The position numbers and the translations under genes were made by a program. Shown piece after piece: positions 41,531-53,917 of a stretch of 64,000 bases of DNA. The DNA comes from Hirsutella rhossiliensis. Taxonomy: Eukaryota; Ascomycota; Sordariomycetes; Hypocreales; Ophiocordycipitaceae. Within the stretch, counting starts at the first letter, position 1. Every line of letters starts with the position of its first letter. The notes under the pieces are model-generated. The model did not search any database and was not told the DNA's origin. It saw only the letters and a program-made list of their open reading frames with translations. Location: assembly GCF_020360975.1 (NCBI RefSeq), contig NW_025408668.1, positions 1,240,001 through 1,304,000 of the forward strand, read 5' to 3'.

Positions 41531-44500
41531 GTGCTCGTTGGTTGCACGATTACGCATGCGGGCGTGGATGTGCGTCCCCATGTGCCAGAGACCACTGTAA
41601 GTATGCACAATGCGCAGCACGGGCCGCAGCCAGTGCGTTGTGAAGTGACGTGTGATCGTGCAAGGTGGTCGACTATTCGATGATGCTTCTGCTCGCCTAC
41701 CAGACTCGGGACACTTCCCAGCTCCACATCGAAGCCTGCCCCTCTTCTTCTTATATTTATCTTAGATGAATCCTAGGTGGACTTGGTCCTCGTAGCTTCT
41801 TTCTTGGTTTTCTGGCTTGTAGGCTGTATGGAACGACTTCAAGTATGCACCAACATCAATACGCCTATCGCAGAGCAACGTTGCAGAATATGGTCACGGC
41901 TACCCAACACAAAAGGGCACAGGCCTCACACCCTTGATCTGCAGAAGATCTGCAGTTGAACCAGTCGCAGCTTGTTTCAGCGAGAGTGGTGGCGACGTGA
42001 AGCACCAAGCTGCTTGGGTGACGTTGCGAGTAGTGCTGGGCCTTCGTGGCTTCATGTGCACCGCCTTGTTTTATAGACGCAGTGGTAAATGGCCTGACAC
42101 ATAGCTGCATTGTGCTTGGTGCAGGAGTGCCAGGAATCCCGTGCTGGTTCCTGATTTATGTCTCGTGTCCGAAGCGCCTTCACCCTCCATATCGTGGCGA
42201 ATCGAGAAGCCAGATCGCCACGTGCTGCCGTGAGCCACATACAAGTGAGCGCTTGGAAACATACGATACATGTAGTTGAAGCGTTTGAGTCTCCGTGGGT
42301 TGCTGGCCTAATGGCGCTGATGAGCTCGCGCAGCGAGTCGGCCACTAGAGGGGGAGAGGCAACCCTTTGCCTGATGCTTGTTGGCCGATGGGTAACGCAA
42401 TGTCGCCCCTCGCGACGGTGGAGAAGGGTGTTAGCAAACTACATTAAACGCTGTTGCTAGTGTCGTTTGGTGTCAGTCGAAATTCCTGTATTCCTCAGTG
42501 AATCCGACTGGATACCTCATCTCCAATGCCTGGGACATGTGACCAGAGAATGAGTACCATGATGCAGCAAGATTAGAAAGCACTCGAGAGAGTATGGTTT
42601 GCTTATGATCTTGGAATATTGAAGTTGCACGTAACGGAGATTGTTGATCAAGACGTTCCAGTATCGTCACTGATCTTGCTACTTGTGTCCGGCTCAAGAT
42701 CGAGATATACGAGGTGGGAAACAAATAAACCATGTACGTTACGAATACTAGAAACCACTGGAAATTGTTCTTGATACTTGATGTGCATGAGCATGTAATT
42801 ATCCACTCTCATCCTTGGATCAACAAAGTGGCACTTTGTACGCATATAAGTAGCCTGCCCGAAACCGCGGAGGGGCCGAGACACGGTGCTTTGGCATTTG
42901 CCTTCTCGTCTCCGTACCGAGCTTTCATTTTCCTCCTTCAACGGCATGACACGAAGACTTCACAGTACCCGATCCGTTTCGAGGCCGGAACGGGCAGGGA
43001 GAACGCTGAACCTCATGCAATCGTTTTGGTCTGCGCATTTTCTACCATCACTCAACCATGGCAACACGTGGTTCTGTCTGTAGCACTGACCCGTCTCCTC
43101 TCAAAGGAAAGACTCAATCTCTTGGATCGCCACCAACTCTATTATCAGCGTGGTACTCTTCATCCTCCAAAATCAGAAAATTTGTCCTGCAGCTTTGATG
43201 AAGATCTCTGATCTCGGTCGTCTCACCGAGGGGGAAGACGAAGGTCACCTTCCGAATGCCAATGCGAAGGGACCTGGAGAAGGACTGTGAATTAGTACGA
43301 TCGAACATTAACTCGGATGCGAAGACTACAATGCCCTCAAGACGCAGCGTAAAGAGCGTAAGCGAGAACTTGGGAAGAAGTCACAGCAGTGCGAGAGTTT
43401 GAGAGCCGTAAGGTGGAAGGGGTATGTGCGATGTGTGATCTCTGCAGAAGGGAGAATGGAGGATGAAGCACCCCGTCTTCTCAACACCGTTGCCAGCAAG
43501 AAATTCTATCTACATTTAATCCATTCGTCGACTTTGGAGTATCTCGGCTTTTTGTCAACGAACGCCTGAACGTTTCATTCGTATAGCGAAATCCTGCTCT
43601 TGGAAGACTAGCTATTCCCATTTGTCAAGAGCAAGCCACTCGATGATGAAATATACTTGAAATTCAGCCGGCACTGCGATTTTGCAGGCTTTGCGCCTTT
43701 CCTTCCGGCAAGCCTGGCGTAGGGAAAGATGGAGAGCTTCGAAATAGAGTAGGGGCTTGCGTATCAAGGTCTTGGCCACACTATTCGTTCATGGCACCAT
43801 ACGGACAGATGGGGCAAGTGGACAGAGCCGAGAATCCTGACGCCCCAGAATTTTTCGTATCGAATTCCCCTGAACTCCGAGGAAACGAGGGAGTGTGGGT
43901 CACTAGATAGGGTAGGATGCTCCAACTCGCTGCGCAAGACTTGGTCTGGATTGTACTATTTGACGCTGTGAGGTTTTATAAATCAGGAGTGGTGATGATG
44001 GAAGCTGCGGGTTGCCTGCTTGGCTGGCGGCAAGCATCACAATATCTTGTTACTTACGTCTCGGTGCATTTCCACCGCCGCCTTTCTGTCGACTGCTATT
44101 CCAGCTGTTCGAACTCGTGGCGAGATATTGCATTGCCCCGGCATGGCTGCTTCCACTCTCTCCCACGAGTATCGAAACTCTGATTTGATGGTAGGCCCCC
44201 GACTCTAACCAGTCAAGTACTCCTGCGATCGATTATATGTTTCGAGAAACAGCCTGTAGCTAGTAATCCGCCTCGGAATGCTCAATGAGAGCCGAACACA
44301 TCATTTCACTTTGTTCAGTACCAGTCAGCAGAGGGTTTACTTGAGATGCAGAAAAAGTTCTTTTCGTGCATAAAATTACACAACTCAGCTATAGATAAGT
44401 CTACGGCTGTCTACTGAGAAAGCTGCAACGAAACCAAAAAGCTCAAGGGTTGAACAGCCATAATTGAGTAGGAACCAGAGCCCATTAGACGTTCGTTGAA

Positions 44501-45810
44501 AGCAGTCATGTGGCCGAGAAAGGCTCTGCATGTGAGAGCGTCGAAGCTACCCTATACCCAGTTGAAACACAACCAGTCATTCTTGGGACCAAAGAATACG
44601 GCGATGCAGAGCGGCCGAAATAGTGAGGTTTGGCTATTAGCACGGCGGCGGCTCTCATTTCGGGCACATATAGTATGTATATTGATTGCTTCAATGTCTC
44701 TCTATCGTCATCGACCTCGGAGAGCACGCCTGTTCACGCTTGATTCATCGTCAGAGAACATGTGGACTGCCGACTTTCAGTTACGATAGGGCCGATGATG
44801 AAAGACTTATCGTAAGTCGACTGTGCTTATAATGACGATCATCCTGATCACTGTGCTAGATAATATGTTGCTCCGTGTTGCATGCTGATGGGTAAGCGCA
44901 GCTCCCGAGTGCAGGAACTTTTGCTACGGTGTTAGGTTGACGATGCCAGCTTGATTGTAAGCTTAGCCGATCTGCATGAGTACATCAGGGTCAACTAATT
45001 TAGTTGGAATGATAGTCTTGGCCTGCGAGAGAGTAGCATGATGCGTCAAATCCGCTCCTTTCAACCTCTTCCGCCTCATGAAATTTGACTCTCGTTTTCC
45101 AATGGCATGCAGCTTGCTTGGACAAGCTGCTCGAACCGCTTGCCTTGGCGATCGGCTCTACGATGCCAGGACGCACAAGAGGACGACAAGACAGCCCACA
45201 TGGTCCACGATGAATGCTATTGGGAGTATGCTAACAAGGGAAGTGTCCAGGCTTGGCCATGACTTAGGCTATGTCTTACCGCTCGATGGCCAAGCCAAGA
45301 ACTCCGCCTCTTCAGTGTCACGGCGACCATTGCAAATCAGTGTCACGACGTGCCTTTCAGATGTCCGAGGCGTGGCGCGTTGGCGCCCTGTTTGCAGCTC
45401 GAGACCAGACGAAACTCATCACGGTGCAGTCCACGACGGATCTGGACTTCAATGTTGCCTTGAGCTACCACCGCCATGAAGCGTCTCGCTCGCTCATCTC
45501 CTCGGACTGAGAAATGAGCTGGTGCAAGGCGGTGGCAAACGACGGGGTGAGAGAGAAAGAGGGAGTGACTCTCGGCGCGCAGCAGCCATCGAGATTGTGC
45601 TCCACGAAGAGCCGCCGGGGCCCAAGACGATGCCCAAAGACCTGCCCAAGCAGACCGTGGCGGAGCCGGAGGCGGCTGCAGAGCATCCCCAGCAGCGAGC
45701 CCCCTGGCCTATCGACGGCCCGGGGTCGGTGCACAACTCCACCGCATCATCAACGACTCCTGCTGTCCTTAGATGCTCCCCCAACGCCACACGCACATCA
45801 GCCTCATGCA
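41531..45810. other. Gene-poor, lower-GC region left of the hAT element
   Basis: About 4.3 kb has visibly lower GC than the rest of the window and stops in all frames at short intervals. No conserved domain could be read on either strand. It may be decayed repeat or former genic sequence. A weak protein-like frame ends at 45510 (WRVGALFAARDQTKLITV) but is not recognised. Confidence 0.4.
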
Positions 45811-45818
45811 CACAGCAG

Positions 45819-45836
45819 CAGTGTTGCTAATAATAT
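45819..45836 (+). repeat. Left terminal inverted repeat of the hAT element
   Basis: An 18-bp sequence CAGTGTTGCTAATAATAT is the exact reverse complement of 48578-48595. Identity stops after 18 bases. Confidence 0.95.
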
Positions 45837-46003
45837 AAACAATACGTATATTGGCAATATGGACCCCTCGCAATATTATTGTATTGTCAAGAGGTGCGTA
45901 TTGTATTGCGCAATATGGCATTGGTCCATATTGTATTGTATTGCCAGTGACCAAATATATTGCCAGTAAAACAATATATCCCGTATATCCCACGTGACCC
46001 TCA

Positions 46004-48176
46004 TTATTCAACCGTCGTTGCTGAAATATCGTCACCCTGAAAATCCTGTATCCCAAACCATGACTTCAAGCACTCCAATGCCTGAATTACATCACTCCCA
46101 AGTCGATTTCGACGGTCTGTGATGGTTATTTTTGCCCCAGAGAAGAGTCTTTCGGGCTCAGCAGACATTGCGGGAATTGACAGTATATCCACCGCCATTT
46201 TGCTCAGGTATGGGTAGTTCTTTTGCTGTGTTTCCTCCAGCCACCATGCGAGGGCGCTTGTGAACCCATAAACCCGTTCAGACTTACAATATCGCTCGTA
46301 CTCGTCTGTGATAAGTGCTGGTTGTAGGTGCTTGTTTCTCCAATTCAAGAACTCGTTCGTGGTCGTCAACGGAACCTCAGATAGAGAAGGCGGCTCCACA
46401 GGTTTATAATCATCCCACAGTGTCTCCATCAGCTTCTTTGACGAGTCAGCCCACTCTTCTTCCAGTTTTCGTGTATGTAGTGCCATTTATGCGAAGGGTG
46501 AAGCACAATCGCAGCGACGTAGGCAGGCGATTCGTCAGTAAGACAATAGTACTTATCCATCTTCGCCCAGCCCGAGTTATACATTGGTGCCATAATCGGA
46601 TCGTCGATATGTGCCTCTTTTCCTGCTTCGAATTGCGCCAATACGAAGTCCATAGCCAAGAGAACATTGTCAAGAGTTGCAAACGATGACTCAAGGGCCT
46701 TTGTCGTCATTTTAAGCTTCTCCAAGAAAGACTTGATCTTCTCGAGGATGACCCACTCCTCGGGAGAGAGCTCGTCTCCGGCACAATCTCCTTCCACCCA
46801 TTTGTTGAAATATCCCTCGACTGCGCCTCTAAGATGCAAGGCCGCTCGTAGCATGGTGTACCACGAACTCCACCTCGTGTCATTATCTCGCGCAAGCTTG
46901 CGATTATGGCTGATGGCCAGAAACTTTTGGCGACGCTGAACACTACTTTGGACGAAAACCACGAAGTTGTGGAGCTTGCCAAGGGGACCCTTTTTCCGCC
47001 ACGCCTCGATCTCTTTTAGTGTCACATTATGCCCATCACGTTCGTCGTCTTTGAGCTTCTCATTATCGGTAACGAAGAGGAAAGCTTTGGCGGCAAGGTT
47101 GATAATGTGACCTTGGCAGCGGAGTCGGTGAGATTTGGGATCGTATCGAATGTCATATCGACGTAGAAGGCCTGTAAATGTTAGGGCCAGTCAGAAAAAC
47201 AGTGCGCCGTACTTACCAAGGAAAGAGATCTCATCATTGTATCGTTATTGCCTGCATTGTCCATCACAAAATATCCAAGGTTGGAAGCAAACCCCAGTCA
47301 TCAACCACTTCCAAAATTGCCCTTGCCAGGTGATATCCGTCGTGCTCACTGTCGATGTCTTTCAAAGCCAAGACATGGTGTTCCAACTGACTGTCTTCTG
47401 CAACGTAATGAGCAACTACGCCTAAGATGGCCAAAGAGTTGGGGGAAGTCCATAGGTCGCAGCTGATATGAATTTTTGACTTTGCTGACTGGATGCGCTG
47501 CTTGACCTTCTCCTTCTGACCTTCGTACTGCCGCATAATCCATTTCTTGATGGTCTCGTGTGTATCTGGAAGCCAAGTATCGATATCGGCGTTGAGGTAG
47601 GCTAAGAATGCTCGGAATTCTGGGCATTCCACAAGCCTAAATGGGAGAGAACAGGACGTAATAAACCTTACGTATAAAGCTTCGAGCTGGTCTGGGTCGA
47701 TCGAGTCTCCGGATTGATCGTTGAGCCGACGGCGTTTTCGGGGATGTTCTTTGGCCGTAACACGAGCTATCTCGAGAATAGTTCGTATATTCGTGACTTT
47801 GGCAGTTCGTGGCGCGCCTTTTGGGAGGCCGTGACCGTCAGGAGGAGGATCCGTAAGGTGCTTGGCTGGGGCCGCAGTTCCACCGGAACAGCAATACGTT
47901 TTGTCACAGTGTTTGCAGCGCCATTCTTCTTTCCGGTCCGCTGATTGTAGTATTTCGTCTCTATGTCCTCGTCTGGCATATGAGAAAAGACCCATGATGT
48001 TCTTGGCTTGGCCGAAGGGTTTATGGAGGCCGTGCGAGGTTGCGACGATTGGCATTCAGTGGTTTGGGTCTCATCTGGATCATGCAACCGTGGGCTGAAA
48101 TCTCCGAGTATTCGTCTGATATTGACGAATCCCGTCGCGGCGATGTTTGAACAAAAGGCAGGCGTTGTTGAGGCAT
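46004..48176 (-). pseudogene. hAT transposase with several frame disruptions
   Basis: The likely start is the ATG at 48176 (MPQQRLPFVQTSPRR). Reading then needs at least three to four single-base frame changes: near 48085, near 47930 (between DIETKYYNQRT and EWRCKHCDKTYC), near 47280 (between DDWGLLP and GYFVMDNAGNND) and near 46455 (between HYIHENWKK and EWADSSKK). A small intron (47216-47172, GTAAGT donor, ctaac branch) also lies inside and does not by itself restore the frame. Recognisable parts are a BED-like finger (CKHCDKTYCCSGGTAAPAKHL), the catalytic-core segments DLWTSPNSLAILGVVAHYV and HRLRCQGHIINLAAKAF, and the C-terminal dimerisation domain (LSIPAMSAEPERLFSGAK and RRNRLGSDVIQALECL). 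As written it cannot make a full transposase. Confidence 0.85.
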
Positions 48177-48577
48177 CGAGATTGCTTGTAAGTCCTGGGG
48201 TGGGAAAGCGGGGTTGAGGAGGAAAACAGTGTTTGGACGGCGAGCCGCTACCCTGTAGGTCTGGATTTATACATACATTTACGCGTTTCCGTGCGCCAAT
48301 AGGAAACTTTTACGTCCTGGAGGTCCGCCAGACGAAAAACAATACATAGAACATGCTTATATTTACGCGTGTTTTTTGACGCGTCATCATATTGGCGCGA
48401 ATTGGGGAACGGAAAGGCGAATGACTACCAACCAATACAAACAATACAAGCCATATATTGCCAGTATGGAAGGCGCTATATTGTATCGTCACAATATGAC
48501 GGCGAGCATATTGTATTGGTACAATATGAGAAATCGCGTATTGTATTGTATATACTGCAGTATACTACTTTATTGTC

Positions 48578-48595
48578 ATATTATTAGCAACACTG
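48578..48595 (-). repeat. Right terminal inverted repeat of the hAT element
   Basis: An 18-bp sequence ATATTATTAGCAACACTG pairs perfectly with the left end. The 8-bp target duplication follows immediately. Confidence 0.95.
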
Positions 48596-50252
48596 CACAG
48601 CAGCAGCGAGGCAACATTCGGGGGGGCATGGTGGCCGCTCTTGCAGAGGCGTTGGGAGGCGTCTCCCCTCCCCCGGACCTCCGGACATTGGCGAGACAGG
48701 AGGCGCTTTGCAGGGGCAGAACCGGCGCCAAGAAGAAACATGAGAAAGGGAGAGACAGCGGAGTAAGAAGGAATGAAATTGAGGGCGAGAGACAGAGGGG
48801 GGGAGGCGTTGTGGATGAGGAGATGTGGCGGAGGGGAAGAGGGATGACGAGGATCAAGGCCGCAACGGGATTGACAAACGGACATGCGGGAGAGAAGATG
48901 GCGCTGGGGAAGCGGAACGAACGGCTGGGCGTTCTGCGGAGGCGGCCACTGAAGTCGAAGTGACATGGACAAGGCCCGGTCGGTCCATCGGGCGCGGCGA
49001 GTTCATGCCCCAAGGGGGGTCGGCTGGGGACCGGAATATTGTCTTGGCAGATGGGGCAGAAGCGCAAGACGGCGAGGATGTCGGGGGTGAAAAGGGGGAG
49101 AGACATGGGGAGACAGGAGAGAGGGACTTGAAGGCTTGGCACGAACCAAGGCGTCATCATGGCGGTGCCACGAAAAAGCCTCCGAGGGTCGTTGCCATGC
49201 AAGAATGCCACAGAGAGCGGATCCTCGGCATGCCGGGGTGTGTCGTCAACATGGATATATACCGTGGTAAGGGGGCAGCAAGAGATGACATTGTCCGAGC
49301 GTCTCCATCCAAGACGGCCATCTTTACCTGAGGACGCCGGCTGCGTCTGCAATGTAAACTGACAGAAAGACAAGACGGGTTTTGATGTGTGTGATGCATG
49401 CACGCTGTATGTATGTATTTGCGGACGAACGCATCGCACGGATTCAGGTTCCCGAAGTGACAGTCATGTTTTGCAAGAAAGGGACGCAATCGCCATCGCG
49501 ATCCTACCCGCGCGTCTGACAGATTGATGGTGAGATGAGTTCCTGGATGGTGCATGTAAGCCGGCTGGGATTTTCAAACATGAGGCAAGCCACTTGACCG
49601 GAACATGGACGTTGCGGTCTGGGATAGAGCACTGCGGATGGGATTTGCGGGTTGGAGCTCAGACTGGAGCACCGACACGTACGCACCTGGACATGCGTGT
49701 AGAGATGTCCGTACACATACGAACATGCACGGCGTATTTTACATGTTTATCGCAACCAGCTCAAGTTCGACCTGTATTCAGACCACTATGAATCGTCGAG
49801 GAAGGCAAACCCCCGCTGGGAACTCACCGAAGGACAACACACCCGGCTCACAGTTGCATGCTCAAAGTCTCGTTCAGAGACAGAGCAGGGGATCGAAACT
49901 GTCGTCATTTGCTGGGGAAAAGGACAGGCCCTTTTGTACGAACGGGGGCCTTGGTAGGCTGCCGAAACAAACGAAGCAGGGAGGCATGTCCAGACGTACT
50001 GCGAGCTTCCCGTACATGCGTCTTTATCTGCATTGTACCTGGACACAGGGAAGAGAGAGGCCCACAAAAAGCTGAGCTCGGAGAAGTGAGAGGACGTGGA
50101 ACTTTGCGGGGAGACGACAAGGACGGGAGGGGGAGGGTGGCCGATTGGGTAGCCTTTGGACTGGGGACAGTCAAGGCCAAGAGAGGTGGAGGACAAGGAT
50201 GGTGAGGGGCGAGTTGGAAGAGTGAAGAGTCGGACTTGGGTCGGTGTTTAGG

Positions 50253-53200
50253 TACAGTAGGCGTCAATGGCAGGGGAGCGGGCGGCCGTCCGGGGGTGGC
50301 TGATGCTGGGGGATGGAGGAACGGTCAAGAGACGCTCGAGTCTGACAGTACCGGCTGCTTGAGCGTGTGTGCTTGGGCATGCATGTACGTCGGCTGTCCA
50401 TGTACAAACACGCAGAGGCGGCACGGCACCGCGGATCTTGACTACATGACATGTAGGGACCCTCGGGGCTTGGCTGCGGGCTCGACGCTGTGGCACTCTG
50501 ATATACGAGTGGGCGAGGGCGTCCAACACGCTCTAAGTGGCCACCGCATCTACGTATACTGCAGACTGGGAGAACATGTTGGCGGCGGCTCGGGTCGTAA
50601 GACACATCGTATAATCCTCCTCGTTCCCACAGATGCACATGTCTGGAGCGGTGGTGGTGGATGAGTATTATTCAACGCCTGGATCCAGACATGTGCACGC
50701 TGTCCACGCACACACGCGGGCCACAGAGCAGGCGGGCCACAGAGCAGGCGGGCCAGCCCCCGGCCCCCTGTCTTGTCGTTTGGCCTCGACTGGGACACGG
50801 ACGCAGGCGCATCTTGGTGCCCAGCCGCTGACACGCTGGCAGCGACGAGGCAACATGGGCTGGCAGACGACCTCTTGGCCCAACGAGCTCGATGATCACG
50901 ACACGACGGGCCATGTACAGTACAGTATGAGTATATGCCATGTACGTACAAGGGGGGGCGGTGATGTGGCGTGGCAGAGGTCCGTTTTATCCACGACTGA
51001 TGGGCACGGCTACATAGCTAGAGAGAGTGTTGCTTCGTACATACAGATACATACAACAAGGCTCCTGGGACGACGACGACAGCCGGGCGGGTATGTGTCA
51101 CCTCGCGCGCGTGGCGTTGTGCCACGAAAGGTCGGCAACTGGAGACCTTTGTGCACCCGGCTTGGTGAGCACTGGCACAAGTGACGGGCACCGCATAACA
51201 ATCTTGTCGAGCTCGGTGAGAGGACAGGCAGCGAAGTGTGTCGAGCGGGAAAAGGACAGTTCGACAAGTGAATCAGAGACGGGCGCTGTATCTTGGGACA
51301 CACTCACAGTGTGTATTCGGGAAGGCGTTGCAACAAATGGGAGAAGAGTCGGAAGAAAAGCCAGATGAGAAGAGGCTGATATCGGAACATGGAGGTGCAC
51401 AAGCGTAGCCGAGGAGCTTTGTCTTGGTTGCGTTGACAGTGTTTGATTGCCCAGCCCCAACGGAAACAAAGGCGCGGACCAACAGCAAAAAGCACAAGAG
51501 GAACCCACTTGGAGCGTGCTCTGGAGGAGGGTGCACGGTATGACCAAGGCAGTGATGATGTGGTGGTGGGTGAAAACAAGAGTTGATGTTGGTGGTGGTG
51601 GACGGATGATGCCTTGTGAAGTTGTGCGACACAAAGGCCCTTTTTTGCGGAGGGACGTGCGGGATGATTCACGGCGACTTGCTCCGAGGTGGAGGAACAA
51701 TGAAAAGGCACAGAGCCATGAGGAATTTGGAGAGTCAAGTCGGTACCGTGTCCCGGGAGGAAAGGTCGATTCCAAGGACACGCACGTGCACTGTGAAGCT
51801 GTGAAGCTTCGGTTTAGAAGGCCAGGATATTTATTAGTGGACGTAGCAAGCACTTTATGCATGCATGATGGGTGTGTATGGTACTGTATGGTACTGTACA
51901 GTGCACACCGGCCATGTGAGGTGGAGGGGGTGAGTGAGCTGTTGGGTGACGGGTCTCTGCTGTTGTCCGTGGGAGGGTTGCGGATGTCCAAGGATGCCGG
52001 CAAGAACAGGAGTAGGGTAGTCGTACTGTAGGTAATTATTCACACTGTACATCCCCAAAGACGAGGAGGCTGATGATGATGATGGATGTGGAGCAAGTCA
52101 AGGCGCGGGCCGGCGGGGCCTGGAGGTTCCGCCGTGAGTGATGGAGGGCTCCATCCGCGGGCCGGGGCCGGGGCAAGGGGGTGGAGATGGGCCGGGACGG
52201 GACGGGGGGTGCCTGGGAGGAGGGATCCGAGACAAGAGGAACGCCTCGCTGCAGAGACAATTCAATACTGTAAGATGGGATATGGCTTCTAGGATCCGTT
52301 GTACAGTACATGCCCAGGTAGGCATCAGGATTTGTATTTTTTGTGGTACAGAGTATATACTTGGCCGATGCAGAGAGAGATTTCGCAGGGGGGAAAAAGT
52401 ATGTACAGTATATGGAATCGAGGACGAGCGACAATCATCTGGCGAGGCGGGGGTATAATGATATGTACTTCAACTTGCCTTTGGAGGATGTGTAATTACA
52501 GTCAGTGAAGTTGCACACAGTACATGCCCGTCCCAACACACTCTTGTTTGCCCAGGAATGGCACCCGAGTGGTTGCGAGTTGGCCGTCGCCTCTTGTGCT
52601 GCATGTACTGTATGTGCTGTATGTAGGTACTGTAGGTGTGTACTGTATGTATCATACCCAGATGGATGGATGCATGTGGCTTATTGTTCTCGGGTATGAT
52701 TCGTAGTGCTGTGTGCTATACCCGACGACCCCCGCTGACTCGTGCTTATAGTGAAGAATGTTTTACGGCGCCACGTGCGGCTTGTTGAATGTCTCTGGGC
52801 AGCTACTAATAATTAGCTAGCTAATGAACAAGCCCAGGTAGGTGTGTGTGCCCAAGCGGCCCTAGAAGCGCCGCCCGGAAGCTTCTATACTTGAGACTCG
52901 GGCGGAGGGACGGGCGGCGGGACGGGCGGCGGGGTCCGTTGGTAGTGGCTGTTAGTGGGGGTGCTTGCTGCTGCTCATGTGCTGCCGAGATGAGGCACCT
53001 ACTGGCACCTCGTTGGGCCTTGCTGCTCTGAAGGGGAGAGGGGGGGCCACTGGTGAACCGGAACTCGCCCGGCGACGACTATTTATTATTTGACACGAGT
53101 GCTTTCTTAGCAGCCGTGTTTCTCGTCGACCACTGTACATACTGTACATACACGCTTCCTCCTCGTAAGTTACCTGCCTAGGTACAGTAGCTGGCCATCC

Positions 53201-53331
53201 ATCCGCCATCCCCGAGTACTAACCTACCTATAACTTATACTGGATATGCTATCCGTACTGTAATTGCAGACAAGCACAGTTATGTACGTACAGCTGCTGA
53301 CTCAACCCCCCCCCCTCACAAACCTACAGTA
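50253..53331. promoter_or_regulatory. Cluster of sixteen TACTGTA/TACAGTA heptamers
   Basis: Exact copies start at 50253, 50916, 50921, 51882, 51892, 52024, 52266, 52302, 52404, 52606, 52628, 52641, 53140, 53183, 53256 and 53325. Some overlap as a palindrome (TACTGTACAGT at 51892). Chance expectation for this heptamer pair in 3.1 kb is below one. The cluster ends about 590 bases before the ATG of the transcription factor gene. A regulatory role is inferred. Confidence 0.45.
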
Positions 53332-53522
53332 CATACAGGGGCCCTGGCCCTGGCACACGGCCTCCCTCCTCCTCCTCCAGCGCAGGTCACTGCCGATTGT
53401 GACCCGTCACCCACTGGATCCCGGTCGCCACACCCATTTTTCCCTCTTTTCCCTCCACCATGCCACCATGCATCCCCCCCATCACCATCATCACTCATCT
53501 CCTCCACCACCGCCGCGCTGCT

Positions 53523-53549
53523 GCCACCACCACCACCACCACCACCACC
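53523..53549 (+). repeat. CAC trinucleotide microsatellite
   Basis: About nine consecutive CAC units in the leader of the transcription factor gene. Confidence 0.9.
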
Positions 53550-53917
53550 GCAGCTGGCATCCAATCCTCGCTTCTTCCCTCTTCTTCTCTCCCCTCTTCT
53601 CCTCCACGGCCGCCGCCCTCGTCCTCCCCTTCTGGAAGCCCCAACCGCCAGCTCGCTTTAATCTCCACCCTCTGTCTCTCGCCCTCGTCAACCATGTCGG
53701 GCGACGTCTCCGACGGCTGCTAAAAATCCTGCAAGTCGACCGACAGATGCTGTCGCCTCTGCCGCTGTGGCGCCCTCGCTTGCTCCCCAAGCCATCATAC
53801 CTATAACAATACCCCCACCCCGACCCGACGACAATCCCGCCAGCTTCCCCGCTGCCTTGGACTCGACCCGCCTCCACTTTGGCACCACCGCCATGCTCTG
53901 CAACTTCTGCGAGAGCC

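Larger units (their letters stand above)
45811..48603 (-). mobile_element. hAT-superfamily DNA transposon, complete ends, broken transposase
   Basis: The element spans 45819-48595 (2777 bp) with perfect 18-bp terminal inverted repeats beginning CAGTGTTGCTAATAATAT. It is flanked by an exact 8-bp target duplication CACAGCAG (45811-45818 and 48596-48603). Eight-base duplications and a CAG-type end are characteristic of hAT elements. The transposase, on the minus strand, carries a BED-type zinc finger and the hAT C-terminal dimerisation domain. Subterminal regions are full of short TATTGTATTG and CAATATGG-like repeats. Ends and duplication are undamaged, so insertion was recent relative to the nearby relics, or the ends have been conserved. 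Confidence 0.95.
48604..53917. other. Long promoter region upstream of the Zn2Cys6 factor, rich in TACTGTA/TACAGTA
   Basis: About 5.3 kb has no convincing gene. Between 50253 and 53331 there are sixteen exact TACTGTA or TACAGTA heptamers. A CAC trinucleotide tract lies at 53523-53549, and the last 500 bases are CT-rich and likely core promoter and leader. Minus-strand frames of up to 353 codons (for example 53491-54552 and 51098-52003) are Ser/Gly/Arg/Pro-skewed and lack motifs, so they are not called. Confidence 0.5.

Noticed and set aside
48576..49439. 287-codon minus frame ending inside the hAT right end
   Set aside because: It crosses the transposon boundary and has no recognisable sequence, so it is a chance frame.
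51098..52003. 301-codon minus frame in the heptamer-rich region
   Set aside because: Its Ser/Thr/Pro-rich composition mirrors the noncoding repeats, and no motif or splice structure is seen.
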